Assembly (NCBI GenBank): GCA_016707685.1 | Contig: JADJHE010000005.1 | Span: forward strand, 1 to 64,000 | Direction of reading: 5' to 3' | DNA from: Bacteroidota bacterium | GTDB lineage: Bacteria; Bacteroidota; Bacteroidia; 2-12-FULL-35-15 | Length of the DNA: 64,000 nucleotides | Shown: piece after piece, positions 35,626 to 45,476 of the stretch | How positions within the stretch are numbered: position 1 is the first letter of the stretch | Layout of the letters: the number at the start of each line of letters is the position of its first letter | Notes under the pieces: model-generated | The model's input: only the letters and a program-made list of their open reading frames with translations | The model's database searches: none | What the model was told of the DNA's origin: nothing | Made by a program: the position numbers and the translations under genes

Positions 35626-38600
35626 TTATTTTTTGTCTTCGTCTTTTTTATCTCTTTCCAAATCAATTACGATTGGAGTTGCAATACAAATTGAAGAATA
35701 TGTACCGATTGCGATACCAATTAACAATGCAAAAGAGAATCCTCTGATGGTTTCGCCACCAAAAATAAAGATTGCTAACATTACAAAGAAAATGGTTAAG
35801 GCTGTATTGATAGTACGACTTAATGTACTATTCAATGCAAAATTAATAACGCGCTCTCTTTCGTGTGAATCCAAATCAGATTTATTACGCTCCGTTAGAT
35901 ATTCACGAACACGATCAAATACAACCACACTATCCACCATTGAATAACTCATTACCGTTAATATAGCCGCAATAAAATCTTGAGTAATCTCTAATGAGAA
36001 AGGTAAAACACCATCCAAAATAGCATAAATAGAAAGTACAATAGCAACATCATGGAACAAGGCCACAACCGCACCCAAACCATATTGCCATTTTTTGAAT
36101 CGAATAAAGATGAACACGAACATTACCAAACAAGATAATAATACTGCCCAAATTGCTTTTTCTTTGATATCGCGTGATACTGTTTCTCCTACTTTTTGAG
36201 AACTCATTATCTCGTATTTTGTACCTAGGGATTTTAATCCATCATTTAATTTTCCTTCTACTTTTGCTTCTGCATCATCTGACCCATCTGCAATTAAATA
36301 AGTAGTGGTAATACGCTGTTGAGAGCTTTCTCCATATGTTTTTACTTCAGGAGCTTCTCCCTCGAATGCCGTTGTTAATGCAGCACGAACTTCATCTGTA
36401 GATTTTGTATCATCAAAACGAACAACATATGAACGTCCACCTTTAAAATCAACCCCTAAACTAAATCCACCTTTTGTCACATATGCGAAAACACCAGCTG
36501 CAATAACTAGTGTAGAGAAAATGTAATAGTATTTACGTTTCCCAACGAAATTGATGTTGATTTTTTTGAAAGCACCATCCGTCATTTTATTTGCAAATGG
36601 AATTGCTTTATTTTTCTCTAACCAACGATCAAATACGATACGAGTGATGAAAATTGCACAGAACAATGATGAAACGATACCAATCATTAATGTAGTTGCA
36701 AAACCTTGAATTGGTCCAGAACCAAACACAAATAAGATAATACCTAATAATAAACCTGTAATGTGTGAATCGATAACCGATGACATTGCATTTTTATAAC
36801 CTTCTTTGATTGCTAATGCTGTCCCTTTTCCTAATGCCAACTCTTCACGAACACGTTCATAAATCAAGATGTTTGCATCTACCGACATTGCAATCGTTAA
36901 TACGATACCAGCGATACCAGGTAATGTTAATACTGCTCCAAAAGAAGCAAGAATTCCAATTACGAAGAAATTGTTTACAACCATCGCAAATGATGCAACC
37001 CATCCAGCTTTGCTGTAATAGAAGCCCATAAACAATAATACCAATACCAATGCAATGATAGTTGAGAAGAAACCCTTACTGATTGCTTCTTTACCTAATG
37101 TAGGTCCAACAACTGTTTCTTCAACAATACGAGCAGGAGCAGGTAATTTACCCGCTTTTAAAATGTTCACTAAATCTTCTGCCTCATTGATTGTAAAGTT
37201 TCCTGTGATGGATGAATTTCCACCAGCAATTTCGCCTTGTACATTAGGGAATGAATAAACGCTGTTATCTAAAACAATAGCAATCGATTTTCCAATATTC
37301 TCTCTTGTTAAACGCTTCCAAACATTTGCAGCATCTGTTTTCATACTCATCGAAATAGATGGAGAACCAGAACCTTGTTCAAACATTTTACGAGCATCGC
37401 TAATGATATCACCATACAATGGAGATTTACCATCACGCGATGTTGTGCGAATTGCGATTAACTGCAAAGTTGTTTCTTCCTTATCAATTGGTTTGAAACT
37501 CCAGAAAAACTTAGAACGTGGAGGGAAAATACTTTTGATTTTAGGATTATTCAAGTATTCATTTACTTTAGCTGTATCCTTAATAGCTGCATAACCAACA
37601 ACTGGACCTTGCCCCAATACAGGTTTACCTTGCTCATCACGACCAACAGCTGCACCTAAAACTGCAAACAAAGGATTTTCTTTGCGCATTCTAGCAATTG
37701 TATCTGCTGATGTTTCTGTTGCTTTCGAAGAATCTTTTTTATCTGTTCCTAATTGATTTGCTAAACTACCTTTTGTTGTATCAGGAGTGACAGCTTTTGC
37801 AGAATCGGGATTTACTGTTGCTGTTGTAGCAGCAGCTACCGAAGCGGTATCAACTGTTGTAGCAGAATCTTGTGGTGTTAAAATTTCTTTTAAACGAGTA
37901 TTCGCTTGCTCTAACAAAGGATAAATCTCTTTGTTATCGTACGTTTCCCAAAATTCTAAGTTTGCACTTCCTTGTAACAATTTACGTACACGTGCTTTAT
38001 CTGTAACACCTGGCAATTCAATTAAAATACGACCAGAAGACGCTAAACGTTGAATGTTTGGAGTACTAACACCAAATTTATCGATACGAGCTCTTAAAGT
38101 GTTTTCAGAAGTTGCAATTGCTTCCTCTACGTGCTCACGTAAAAACTTCAATACATCTTCATCGGAAGTATTAAAATCAACTTTCCCTTTTAACTCAATT
38201 GTTTGAAAATTGATTGCTAAACGTCCGTTCGGGTTCGCTTTTTTATATTGCTCACCAAATAATGTAACGTAATCCTTCGTTGATGTTTTTTGCAAAGTTG
38301 TTGCAGCAGATAATGCTTGAACAAATGCAGGATCATTACTGTTATTCGCTAAACTTTTGATAATTTCTGAAACAGAAACTTCAAGTGTAACGTTCATACC
38401 ACCTTTTAAATCCAAACCTAGGTTTAATTGACGATTTCTCACTTCTTCATACGTGTATTGAGCAATACCTAAATCATAAACAGGTAACTTTTTCAATGAA
38501 TCCAAGTATGAATTACGCTTTGCTGCATGCACTGAATCCAAAAATGTTTTTTGTTCTGTTGGATTATCAGATACATTCTTCGCTTGCTCTTGCACATCTG

Positions 38601-38736
38601 CTTGAGCAATGTAATTCTGAGCATACGCTTCAGCATCACCTTCAATCGAAGCAGCCTTCCAAGTAAACATTAAATAATAAGCACATGCAAGTGCCAATAA
38701 AATCGCAAACAGCCTAATAGCTCCTTTGTTCTGCAT
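35626..38736 (-). CDS. secDF: Protein translocase SecDF, fused SecD-SecF
   Basis: The 1036-residue protein uses the proton motive force to assist Sec-dependent export. The SecD half has the first membrane helix, the P1 ectodomain (LGLDLKGGMNVTLEVSVSE) and helices 2-6 (MSVDANILIYERVREEL). The SecF half repeats the pattern from about residue 735 (LGVDFKGGRSYVVRFDD, VVFDRVREYL). The first ectodomain carries a Thr/Ala/Asp-rich insertion (residues 285-350), probably disordered. Fusion of SecD and SecF is normal in Bacteroidota. A promoter with TATATTTG lies 87 bp upstream, leaving a fairly long leader. Confidence 0.96.
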   Translation of the reverse strand: MQNKGAIRLFAILLALACAYYLMFTWKAASIEGDAEAYAQNYIAQADVQEQAKNVSDNPTEQKTFLDSVHAAKRNSYLDSLKKLPVYDLGIAQYTYEEVRNRQLNLGLDLKGGMNVTLEVSVSEIIKSLANNSNDPAFVQALSAATTLQKTSTKDYVTLFGEQYKKANPNGRLAINFQTIELKGKVDFNTSDEDVLKFLREHVEEAIATSENTLRARIDKFGVSTPNIQRLASSGRILIELPGVTDKARVRKLLQGSANLEFWETYDNKEIYPLLEQANTRLKEILTPQDSATTVDTASVAAATTATVNPDSAKAVTPDTTKGSLANQLGTDKKDSSKATETSADTIARMRKENPLFAVLGAAVGRDEQGKPVLGQGPVVGYAAIKDTAKVNEYLNNPKIKSIFPPRSKFFWSFKPIDKEETTLQLIAIRTTSRDGKSPLYGDIISDARKMFEQGSGSPSISMSMKTDAANVWKRLTRENIGKSIAIVLDNSVYSFPNVQGEIAGGNSSITGNFTINEAEDLVNILKAGKLPAPARIVEETVVGPTLGKEAISKGFFSTIIALVLVLLFMGFYYSKAGWVASFAMVVNNFFVIGILASFGAVLTLPGIAGIVLTIAMSVDANILIYERVREELALGKGTALAIKEGYKNAMSSVIDSHITGLLLGIILFVFGSGPIQGFATTLMIGIVSSLFCAIFITRIVFDRWLEKNKAIPFANKMTDGAFKKININFVGKRKYYYIFSTLVIAAGVFAYVTKGGFSLGVDFKGGRSYVVRFDDTKSTDEVRAALTTAFEGEAPEVKTYGESSQQRITTTYLIADGSDDAEAKVEGKLNDGLKSLGTKYEIMSSQKVGETVSRDIKEKAIWAVLLSCLVMFVFIFIRFKKWQYGLGAVVALFHDVAIVLSIYAILDGVLPFSLEITQDFIAAILTVMSYSMVDSVVVFDRVREYLTERNKSDLDSHERERVINFALNSTLSRTINTALTIFFVMLAIFIFGGETIRGFSFALLIGIAIGTYSSICIATPIVIDLERDKKDEDKK

Positions 38737-38822
38737 AATTGATTAATTAAATTGTTTTTCTTTTATAGTATTCAACAAAAATTTGAATGCTGAATATTGG
38801 TTTTATTCCCAAAATAAGGGTG

Positions 38823-38830
38823 CAAATATA
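38823..38830 (-). promoter_or_regulatory. -7 box of the secDF promoter
   Basis: TATATTTG on the minus strand, a perfect consensus match, 87 bp upstream of the start codon. Confidence 0.55.
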
Positions 38831-38901
38831 GAATAACAATTATTATTTACCAATTTTATAATAAGATTGATTAAAACATATGCTTTTTAGCTTAATTTCA
38901 A

Positions 38902-38909
38902 TAACTTTG
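38902..38909 (+). promoter_or_regulatory. -7 box of the FG-GAP protein gene
   Basis: TAACTTTG matches TAnnTTTG, 22 bp before the start codon at 38932. Confidence 0.55.
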
Positions 38910-38931
38910 TTAGACTTAAATTGCCTAAAAA

Positions 38932-41196
38932 ATGAATTTTAGAACCCTTAAACTTTTTATCGTCCTTTTTTGCTTATCTGGTCTGCAATCAATTGCTCAG
39001 CCTTATTTTCAATGGTACGATACCATTCCCGTTAAAATAAACAGCACATTTATAGCTAATCCTTGGGCTGGTGGAATCAACTTTGGTCAGCCATCGGCTA
39101 TTGATATGAACCAGGATGGAGTTAAAGATTTATTCGTTTTCGACAAAACAGGGAATAAAATCAGAACTTTTATTAACAATGGTGCTGCTAATACGGTTGA
39201 TTATAAATACACCCCCTATTATGAAACAAAATTTCCAAAATTGCACGATTGGGCGCTGCTAATCGACTTTAACTGCGATGGCAAAGAAGACATTTTTAGC
39301 TATTCGGATGTTGGTGGAGGATTTGACATCTATAAAAACACCTCTTCCCTGTCTACTGGACTTCAATTTCAAAAGATTGTAACTCAACAAAAATCGATTT
39401 ACAACCCACCAAGTGGCTCACTCATAAATTTATATGTTAGTTCCGTTGACATTCCTGCTATCTCTGACATTGACAACGATGGCGACATGGATGTTATCAC
39501 GTTCGCCATCACAGGTACTTATATGGAATACCACAAAAACATGAGCATGGAATTGTACGGCACCTGCGACAGTTTGAAATATCAAATAGCAAACAGATGT
39601 TGGGGATATGCTGCTGAAAATTCATTAAGTAATGATTATACGTTATTCGATACGTGTATCGGCAATATATCAAATCCAGAACTTAGTCCTTACGACTCAC
39701 AAGAAAGATCTCTAGAACGTCACTCAGGATCCTGCGAATTGTGTCTTGACTTAGACAATGATGGTGATAAAGAATTTATTGTTGGCGATGTGTCCTATCC
39801 CAACCTTACGATGCTAACCAACACAGGCACAACAACCGATGCAAGTTTTTCGACTGAAGAAGTTGATTTCCCCTTCAACAATGGTGGCTCACCTGCTGTT
39901 AACCTAACCCTTTTTCCTTGTGCCTATTATTTGGATGCGAACAATGATGGTAAAAAAGATTTATTAGTTAGTCCGAATGCACCGAATGCTTCCGAAAATT
40001 TTAACAGTATGTTGTTTTATCAAAATACAGGTACCAACAACTTTCCCGTTTTCCAATTTCAACAAGCAAATTTATTGCAAGATAAAATGATTGAAGTAGG
40101 AGAAGGTGCATATCCTGTTTTTTTTGATTACGACAATGATGGTTTATTAGATTTATTTATAGGTAACTATGGATATTACAATTCAGCTGGCTTCGAACAT
40201 AAAATTGCACAATTCAAAAACATTGGAACATTAACCAATCCTAGTTATGAATTGATAACACGCGATTATATGAATTTAGGTGCCTTAGGAATTACCAACA
40301 TGGTTCCTGCATTTGGTGATTTAGATGGAGATACCGACAACGACATGATATTAGGTGGCTATGACGGAAGAATCCATTTTTTTAGAAACAATGCAGCAAT
40401 AGGCAGTCCCGCTAGTTTTGCATTAACATTAGCGAACTTCAGAAATTCAGCAAACCGAATTATTGATGTTGGCGATTTTGCAGCTCCTCAAATAGTAGAC
40501 GTTGACAGTGATGGAAAAAAAGACATTGTTATTGGTGGAAGAAATGGGAAATTGGCTTACTATAGAAGAACGAATACAAGTGGAAATCCCGTTGTGGATT
40601 CAGTAACTCACTTTTTTGGAAATGTAAAAGTAAATTTACCTTTTTATACAACAGGTTATAGTTTCCCCTACTTATTCAAAGATGGTGGACAAACAAAACT
40701 TTTAGTGGGTGCAGAGAGAGGAACACTAATGTTCTATGACCACATTGATGGCAACCTAAACGGTGCATTCACATTGGTTGATTCTACCTTTATGAATATT
40801 TGGCAAGGAACACGCACAGCACCAAGTGGAGCCGATATTAACAACGATGGTTTTATTGATTTAATCGTTGGAAACTACGAAGGTGGTGTTTCATTTTATA
40901 AAGGAACAGGAAGCATTGTAACAATCGATAGTCAATATCCTCCTATTACTTGGAACTTTGATTTGTTTCCAAATCCAGCAAACAATTCATTCTCTATTAA
41001 ATTATACAACAGCAATAATGGAAATTACAAAATGGAACTGTTTAACCTAATGGGACAAACAATTACTACAACCTTGTTTCAAGAGGACTTGATGACGATT
41101 GCAACAGAAACAATTCCTCCTGGTGTATATTTTTGTAGAATAAATGACATTAAAAACAATACAAGCTTAATTAAACGCGTTGTAATACAACATTAA
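38932..41196 (+). CDS. FG-GAP/VCBS repeat protein with T9SS type A sorting domain
   Basis: A 754-residue secreted protein with signal peptide KLFIVLFCLSGLQSIAQ. At least nine calcium-binding loops of the form DxNxDGxxD are seen along the chain: DMNQDGVKD, DFNCDGKED, DIDNDGDMD, DLDNDGDKE, DANNDGKKD, DYDNDGLLD, DLDGDTDND, DVDSDGKKD and DINNDGFID. They indicate a seven-bladed integrin-type propeller or two partial ones. The C-terminal 80 residues form a Por sorting domain (LFPNPANNSFSIKLYN ... GVYFCRI). A cell-surface binding role is inferred. It is divergent from secDF and ends in a bidirectional terminator. Confidence 0.92.
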   Translation: MNFRTLKLFIVLFCLSGLQSIAQPYFQWYDTIPVKINSTFIANPWAGGINFGQPSAIDMNQDGVKDLFVFDKTGNKIRTFINNGAANTVDYKYTPYYETKFPKLHDWALLIDFNCDGKEDIFSYSDVGGGFDIYKNTSSLSTGLQFQKIVTQQKSIYNPPSGSLINLYVSSVDIPAISDIDNDGDMDVITFAITGTYMEYHKNMSMELYGTCDSLKYQIANRCWGYAAENSLSNDYTLFDTCIGNISNPELSPYDSQERSLERHSGSCELCLDLDNDGDKEFIVGDVSYPNLTMLTNTGTTTDASFSTEEVDFPFNNGGSPAVNLTLFPCAYYLDANNDGKKDLLVSPNAPNASENFNSMLFYQNTGTNNFPVFQFQQANLLQDKMIEVGEGAYPVFFDYDNDGLLDLFIGNYGYYNSAGFEHKIAQFKNIGTLTNPSYELITRDYMNLGALGITNMVPAFGDLDGDTDNDMILGGYDGRIHFFRNNAAIGSPASFALTLANFRNSANRIIDVGDFAAPQIVDVDSDGKKDIVIGGRNGKLAYYRRTNTSGNPVVDSVTHFFGNVKVNLPFYTTGYSFPYLFKDGGQTKLLVGAERGTLMFYDHIDGNLNGAFTLVDSTFMNIWQGTRTAPSGADINNDGFIDLIVGNYEGGVSFYKGTGSIVTIDSQYPPITWNFDLFPNPANNSFSIKLYNSNNGNYKMELFNLMGQTITTTLFQEDLMTIATETIPPGVYFCRINDIKNNTSLIKRVVIQH

Positions 41197-41216
41197 AATT
41201 GCTTTTATAAAAACAA

Positions 41217-41248
41217 AAAAAAGCTTCGAACTAGTTCGAAGCTTTTTT
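41217..41248. terminator. Bidirectional terminator
   Basis: AAAAAAGCTTCGAA and TTCGAAGCTTTTTT form a perfect 14-bp stem with a CTAG loop between convergent genes. Confidence 0.9.
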
Positions 41249-41268
41249 ATTATCACCCACTATACTTT

Positions 41269-43926
41269 TTAATTCAAATATGTTTTTGCTTTCTCTAGAG
41301 CAACAGTCAATCCTTGCGAATTGGTTCCACCAGCAGTTGCATAAAATGCTTGTCCGCCACCTCCACCTTGAATTTCTTTTCCAAGCTCACGAACAATGGT
41401 ACCTGCATTTAACTTTTTATCGGCAACCAAATTATCCGAAATAATGATTGATAAACTTGGCTTCCCTTTCACCTCAGCAGCCAACACCATAAATAAATTA
41501 TCTATCTGATTGCGTAATTCAAACGACAAATCTTTTATTGCATCCAATGAATCCAATTCAATTTTTTCTGCAATAAAGTTTATCCCATTAATCGTTTGTT
41601 TTTTTGCAAACAGCTCTACTTTCAATCCTTTTGCTTTCTCACGAAGCATTTGCTCAATTTGTTTTTGCAAAGCGGTATTTTCATCCATTAAAGACTGAAC
41701 ACTTTTTAAAACATCTTTCGGATTTTTTAACAATGCTTTTACTTCATTTACTAAATTCGATTGCTGGTTAAAGAATTGTTCTGCTTTAACCGATGTAATT
41801 GCTTCAATACGTCTGATACCTGCTGCAACTGCTCCTTCTGAAACAATTTTAAACAATCCAATTTGTCCCGTTGCAGGAACATGTGTTCCTCCACACAACT
41901 CAATCGAATAATTTTTATCGAATGTAACAACACGAACAGTATCACCATATTTTTCGCCAAACAATGCCATTGCACCTAATTTACGAGCATCATCAATGCC
42001 CATTTCTTTGATATCAGAAGCAATGTTCTCTCTAATTTTTGCATTCACGATGCTTTCAATCTGAGCTATTTCTTCATCTGTTACTTTAGAAAAATGAGAA
42101 AAATCGAAACGCAAATATTCTTCATTCACCAATGATCCTTTTTGTTCAACGTGTGTCCCTAAAACAGAACGTAACGCAGCATGCAACAAGTGAGTAGAGC
42201 TATGGTTGTTTTCTGTCAGTTGACGCTTTTCAGCATTTACTTTTGCCACAAATGTTTGTGAAAAATTTTCAGGTAATTTATCAGTAAAGTGAATGATAAT
42301 TCCATTCTCTTTTTTGGTATCCGTAACAATTAATTTATCGTTTGCCGATTCCAAAATCCCTGTATCACCAACTTGCCCGCCACTTTCTGCATAAAAAGGA
42401 GTTTGATCCAATACAATCTGAAATTGTTCTTTTCCTTTTGCTTTTACTTTGCGGTATTGAATAATTTTCGATTCTCCTTCTAACTGCTTGTATCCAACAA
42501 AAATCCGTCCACCTTCTTCCGCTTTTCTTCCATCTACTAACATCCAATCACCTGTATCAACAGCATTGGCTTCGCGCGAACGATTCTTTTGTTTTTCAAG
42601 CTCCACTTGAAATCCTGCTTCATCAATGCTTAATCCATAACCACGAGCAATCAATGATGTTAAATCGACAGGAAAACCATAAGTGTCATACAATTCAAAT
42701 ACGATTGAACCATCCACAATTTGTTTTTTATCTTTAATTGTATTCGCACATACTTGATCGATACGTTTCAAACCATTCTCTAATGTTCTAAAAAAAGATA
42801 ACTCTTCTTCTTTGATTACTTTTTCAATCAATAATTTCTGAGAAACCAATTCCGGAAATGCATGTCCTAGTTGATGTGATAAAACAGGTACCAAACGATG
42901 CATGAATGGTTCCTTCAAATTCAATGATTGATACCCATAACGAATTGCACGTCTTAAAATACGTCTGATTACATAGCCAGCACCTGTATTTGAAGGCAAC
43001 TGACCATCAGCAATACTAAATGAAATTGCACGAATGTGATCGGCAATAACACGCATTGCAATGTTTATGATTAATTGCTTGGGATGTTTTTCTTCCTCTT
43101 CAGGCTTGTAACGCAAACCGGCAAGTTCTTCAATTTTATCAATTACTGGCTTGAATACATCTGTATCGTAGTTCGATTGTTTTTTTTGCAATACACGCAC
43201 CAAACGCTCAAACCCCATTCCTGTATCTACATGTTGTTTCGGCAATTTCACCAATGAACCATCGGCTTTGCGCTCGAACTCCATAAATACATTATTCCAA
43301 ATTTCAATTACTTGTGGATCATCGTTGTTTACCAATGTAGCACCAGCAATTTTTGCTCTTTCTTCATCACTACGTCCATCGTAATGAATTTCGGAACATG
43401 GTCCACAAGGACCAATATCACCCATTTCCCAGAAATTATCTTTTTTGTTTCCTTTTAAAATTCGGTCTTCATCAATAAATTGTTTCCAGATATCGTATGC
43501 TTCTTGATCAAATCCTAAATTATCATCTGCGCTACCTTCAAAAACAGTAACGTATAAACGTGATTTGTCAATTTTATAAACGTCTGTCAATAATTCCCAA
43601 GCCCAAGTAATGGCTTCTTTTTTAAAATAATCGCCAAAGCTCCAGTTACCAAGCATTTCGAACATGGTATGGTGATACGTATCAACACCCACTTCTTCTA
43701 AGTCATTGTGCTTTCCGCTCACACGCAAACACTTTTGAGTATCGGCTACACGTGGAAATTTAATGGGTGCATTCCCTAAAAATAAATCTTTGAAAGGAGC
43801 CATTCCACTATTGTTAAACATCAAGGTTGGATCATTCTTTACCACCATTGGTGCAGATGAAACAATCTCGTGTTGTTTACTCTTAAAAAAATCTAAAAAT
43901 GTTTGTCGTACTTTATTTGCTTCCAT
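41269..43926 (-). CDS. alaS: Alanyl-tRNA synthetase
   Basis: The 885-residue enzyme has the class II catalytic core at the N-terminus (VRQTFLDFFKSKQHEIV, MFEMLGNWSFGDYFKKEA). The editing domain has zinc motifs HSSTHLLHAAL and CGGTHVPATG. A coiled-coil oligomerisation segment follows, and then the glycine-rich C-Ala domain (IVRELGKEIQGGGGGQAFYA). All expected parts are present in one frame and the length is typical. It is transcribed divergently from the M23 peptidase gene, with overlapping promoter regions. Confidence 0.97.
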   Translation of the reverse strand: MEANKVRQTFLDFFKSKQHEIVSSAPMVVKNDPTLMFNNSGMAPFKDLFLGNAPIKFPRVADTQKCLRVSGKHNDLEEVGVDTYHHTMFEMLGNWSFGDYFKKEAITWAWELLTDVYKIDKSRLYVTVFEGSADDNLGFDQEAYDIWKQFIDEDRILKGNKKDNFWEMGDIGPCGPCSEIHYDGRSDEERAKIAGATLVNNDDPQVIEIWNNVFMEFERKADGSLVKLPKQHVDTGMGFERLVRVLQKKQSNYDTDVFKPVIDKIEELAGLRYKPEEEEKHPKQLIINIAMRVIADHIRAISFSIADGQLPSNTGAGYVIRRILRRAIRYGYQSLNLKEPFMHRLVPVLSHQLGHAFPELVSQKLLIEKVIKEEELSFFRTLENGLKRIDQVCANTIKDKKQIVDGSIVFELYDTYGFPVDLTSLIARGYGLSIDEAGFQVELEKQKNRSREANAVDTGDWMLVDGRKAEEGGRIFVGYKQLEGESKIIQYRKVKAKGKEQFQIVLDQTPFYAESGGQVGDTGILESANDKLIVTDTKKENGIIIHFTDKLPENFSQTFVAKVNAEKRQLTENNHSSTHLLHAALRSVLGTHVEQKGSLVNEEYLRFDFSHFSKVTDEEIAQIESIVNAKIRENIASDIKEMGIDDARKLGAMALFGEKYGDTVRVVTFDKNYSIELCGGTHVPATGQIGLFKIVSEGAVAAGIRRIEAITSVKAEQFFNQQSNLVNEVKALLKNPKDVLKSVQSLMDENTALQKQIEQMLREKAKGLKVELFAKKQTINGINFIAEKIELDSLDAIKDLSFELRNQIDNLFMVLAAEVKGKPSLSIIISDNLVADKKLNAGTIVRELGKEIQGGGGGQAFYATAGGTNSQGLTVALEKAKTYLN

Positions 43927-44009
43927 AATTACTATTGCGTTTTGTTGAGCATTGAAATAAAATGACTATTTATTCTATTCCTTTTCTCGAATCTTCTGAT
44001 TATTTAGGA

Positions 44010-44039
44010 TTGCAAATTTAGTTTATTTACGTAAATTCG
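44010..44039 (+). promoter_or_regulatory. Promoter of the M23 peptidase-merR pair
   Basis: TTG at 44010-44012 and TAAATTCG at 44032-44039 give -33 and -7 boxes with a 19-bp spacer on the plus strand, 21 bp before the M23 start codon. Confidence 0.5.
44013..44020 (-). promoter_or_regulatory. -7 box of the alaS promoter
   Basis: TAAATTTG on the minus strand matches TAnnTTTG. It lies inside the spacer of the divergent M23 promoter, so the two polymerases would compete for this DNA. Confidence 0.55.
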
Positions 44040-44060
44040 CAGTACTTGTGAATAATTAAT

Positions 44061-45032
44061 ATGAGTAAAATAAAATATAAGTTCAATACCAAATCATTAA
44101 CCTATGAAAGGGATACTGTTCCTATGCGCAAACGCATCTGGCAAGCACTTTCCTATTTGGCTACAGGATTAGTATTTGCTACCATCACTATTTTATTAGC
44201 ATACAAATACCTCGATTCACCTAAAGAAAAGCAATTACAACGTGAAATTGCTGAACTTACCTTACAATATGAACTTTTAAATACCCGTATTGGAGAGTTT
44301 ACCGAAGTATTGGACGATATTCAGGACAGGGATAACAACATTTACAGAACGATATTCGAAGCAGACTCAATCCCTGAAAGTATACGTAAAGCAGGGTTTG
44401 GAGGAGTTGACAGGTACAAAAAATTACAGGGATTTAACAATTCGGATTTGATGGTGGAGACCACCAAACGCTTGGATCGTATAAGCAAACAACTTTATAT
44501 TCAGTCGAAATCCTTTGATGAGGTGGTGAAATTGGTAAAAGGGAAAGAGCAGTTATTAGCTTCTATTCCTGCGATTCAACCCATTTCAAATGCCGATTTA
44601 CGTCACCAACCATCTGGGTTTGGCTGGAGAACACATCCAATTTATAAAACACCCGAATTTCATCCTGGGATGGATTTTGCGGCACCACAAGGGACGGAAA
44701 TACATGCTACTGGCGATGGAACCATTGAACGTGCAGATGCGATGGCTCAAGGCTATGGAAATCATGTGGTGATTAACCATGGATATGGTTACCGAACACT
44801 TTATGGGCACATGGTGAAATTTGTTGTTCGTCCTGGTCAGAAAGTAAAACGTGGTCAGCTAATTGGCTATGTTGGAAGCACAGGTTTATCAACAGCACCA
44901 CATGTACATTACGAGGTAATGAAAAATGGTGACAAAATGAACCCCATCAACTATTATTACAACGATTTAACACCTGAACAGTATCAAAAATTGATTGAAT
45001 TATCATCTCAATCATCTCAATCATTCGACTAA
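44061..45032 (+). CDS. M23 family metallopeptidase (LytM domain), membrane-anchored
   Basis: The 323-residue protein has a cytoplasmic N-terminus, one membrane helix (YLATGLVFATITILLAYKYL, about 35-55) and a coiled coil at 60-110. Its C-terminal zinc endopeptidase domain carries HPGMDFAAPQGTEIHATGDG, GYRTLYGHM and APHVHYEVM. The His and Asp ligands (HxxxD, HxH) are intact, so it should be active on peptidoglycan cross-links or stem peptides. The stop codon overlaps the ATG of the next gene (TAATG), which implies translational coupling to the MerR regulator. Confidence 0.92.
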   Translation: MSKIKYKFNTKSLTYERDTVPMRKRIWQALSYLATGLVFATITILLAYKYLDSPKEKQLQREIAELTLQYELLNTRIGEFTEVLDDIQDRDNNIYRTIFEADSIPESIRKAGFGGVDRYKKLQGFNNSDLMVETTKRLDRISKQLYIQSKSFDEVVKLVKGKEQLLASIPAIQPISNADLRHQPSGFGWRTHPIYKTPEFHPGMDFAAPQGTEIHATGDGTIERADAMAQGYGNHVVINHGYGYRTLYGHMVKFVVRPGQKVKRGQLIGYVGSTGLSTAPHVHYEVMKNGDKMNPINYYYNDLTPEQYQKLIELSSQSSQSFD

Positions 45033-45389
45033 TGCCTTACAAAGAAACTGATACCGTAAAAATCTACTACACCATTGGTGAGGTATCTGAATTGTTCAAT
45101 GTAAATACCTCATTGATTCGTTTTTGGGAAAAAGAATTTGATGTTTTAAAGCCTAAAAAAAAAAAAAGGCAATCGCTTATTTACTGCAGAAGACATCGAT
45201 AACTTTAAAGTGATTTTTAACCTTGTAAAAGAGCAAGGACTGACACTTGAAGGTGCTAAAAAGTACATGAAAGAAAACCGAAAAGCGGTGAAGCATGAAC
45301 TGAAATCAGAAAAATCTCAATTTTCTGAAATTGAAAACAAATTGAAGCATATCAAAAGTGGATTAATTGCTATTAAAGAAAACTTGTAG
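45032..45389 (+). CDS. MerR family transcriptional regulator, frameshifted in an A13 tract
   Basis: The N-terminal frame codes for a MerR winged helix (YYTIGEVSELFNVNTSLIRF, then WEKEFDVLKPKK). It then enters a run of 13 adenines (45155-45167) and stops soon after. With 12 adenines the frame continues GNRLFTAEDIDNFKVIFNLV to the stop at 45387-45389, giving about 118 residues with a short C-terminal coiled coil and no clear ligand-binding domain. The Bacteroidota pairing of an M23 peptidase with a small MerR gene suggests a shared cell-wall theme. The extra A may be a sequencing error or a real phase-variable state. Confidence 0.8.
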
Positions 45390-45476
45390 CGCTTTTTGTA
45401 CTACTTATTTTTTTCGAATGCAACCTTTCTGATTCATTCCCCATCAATAGTATAAGAAACACTTATACTACATCGG

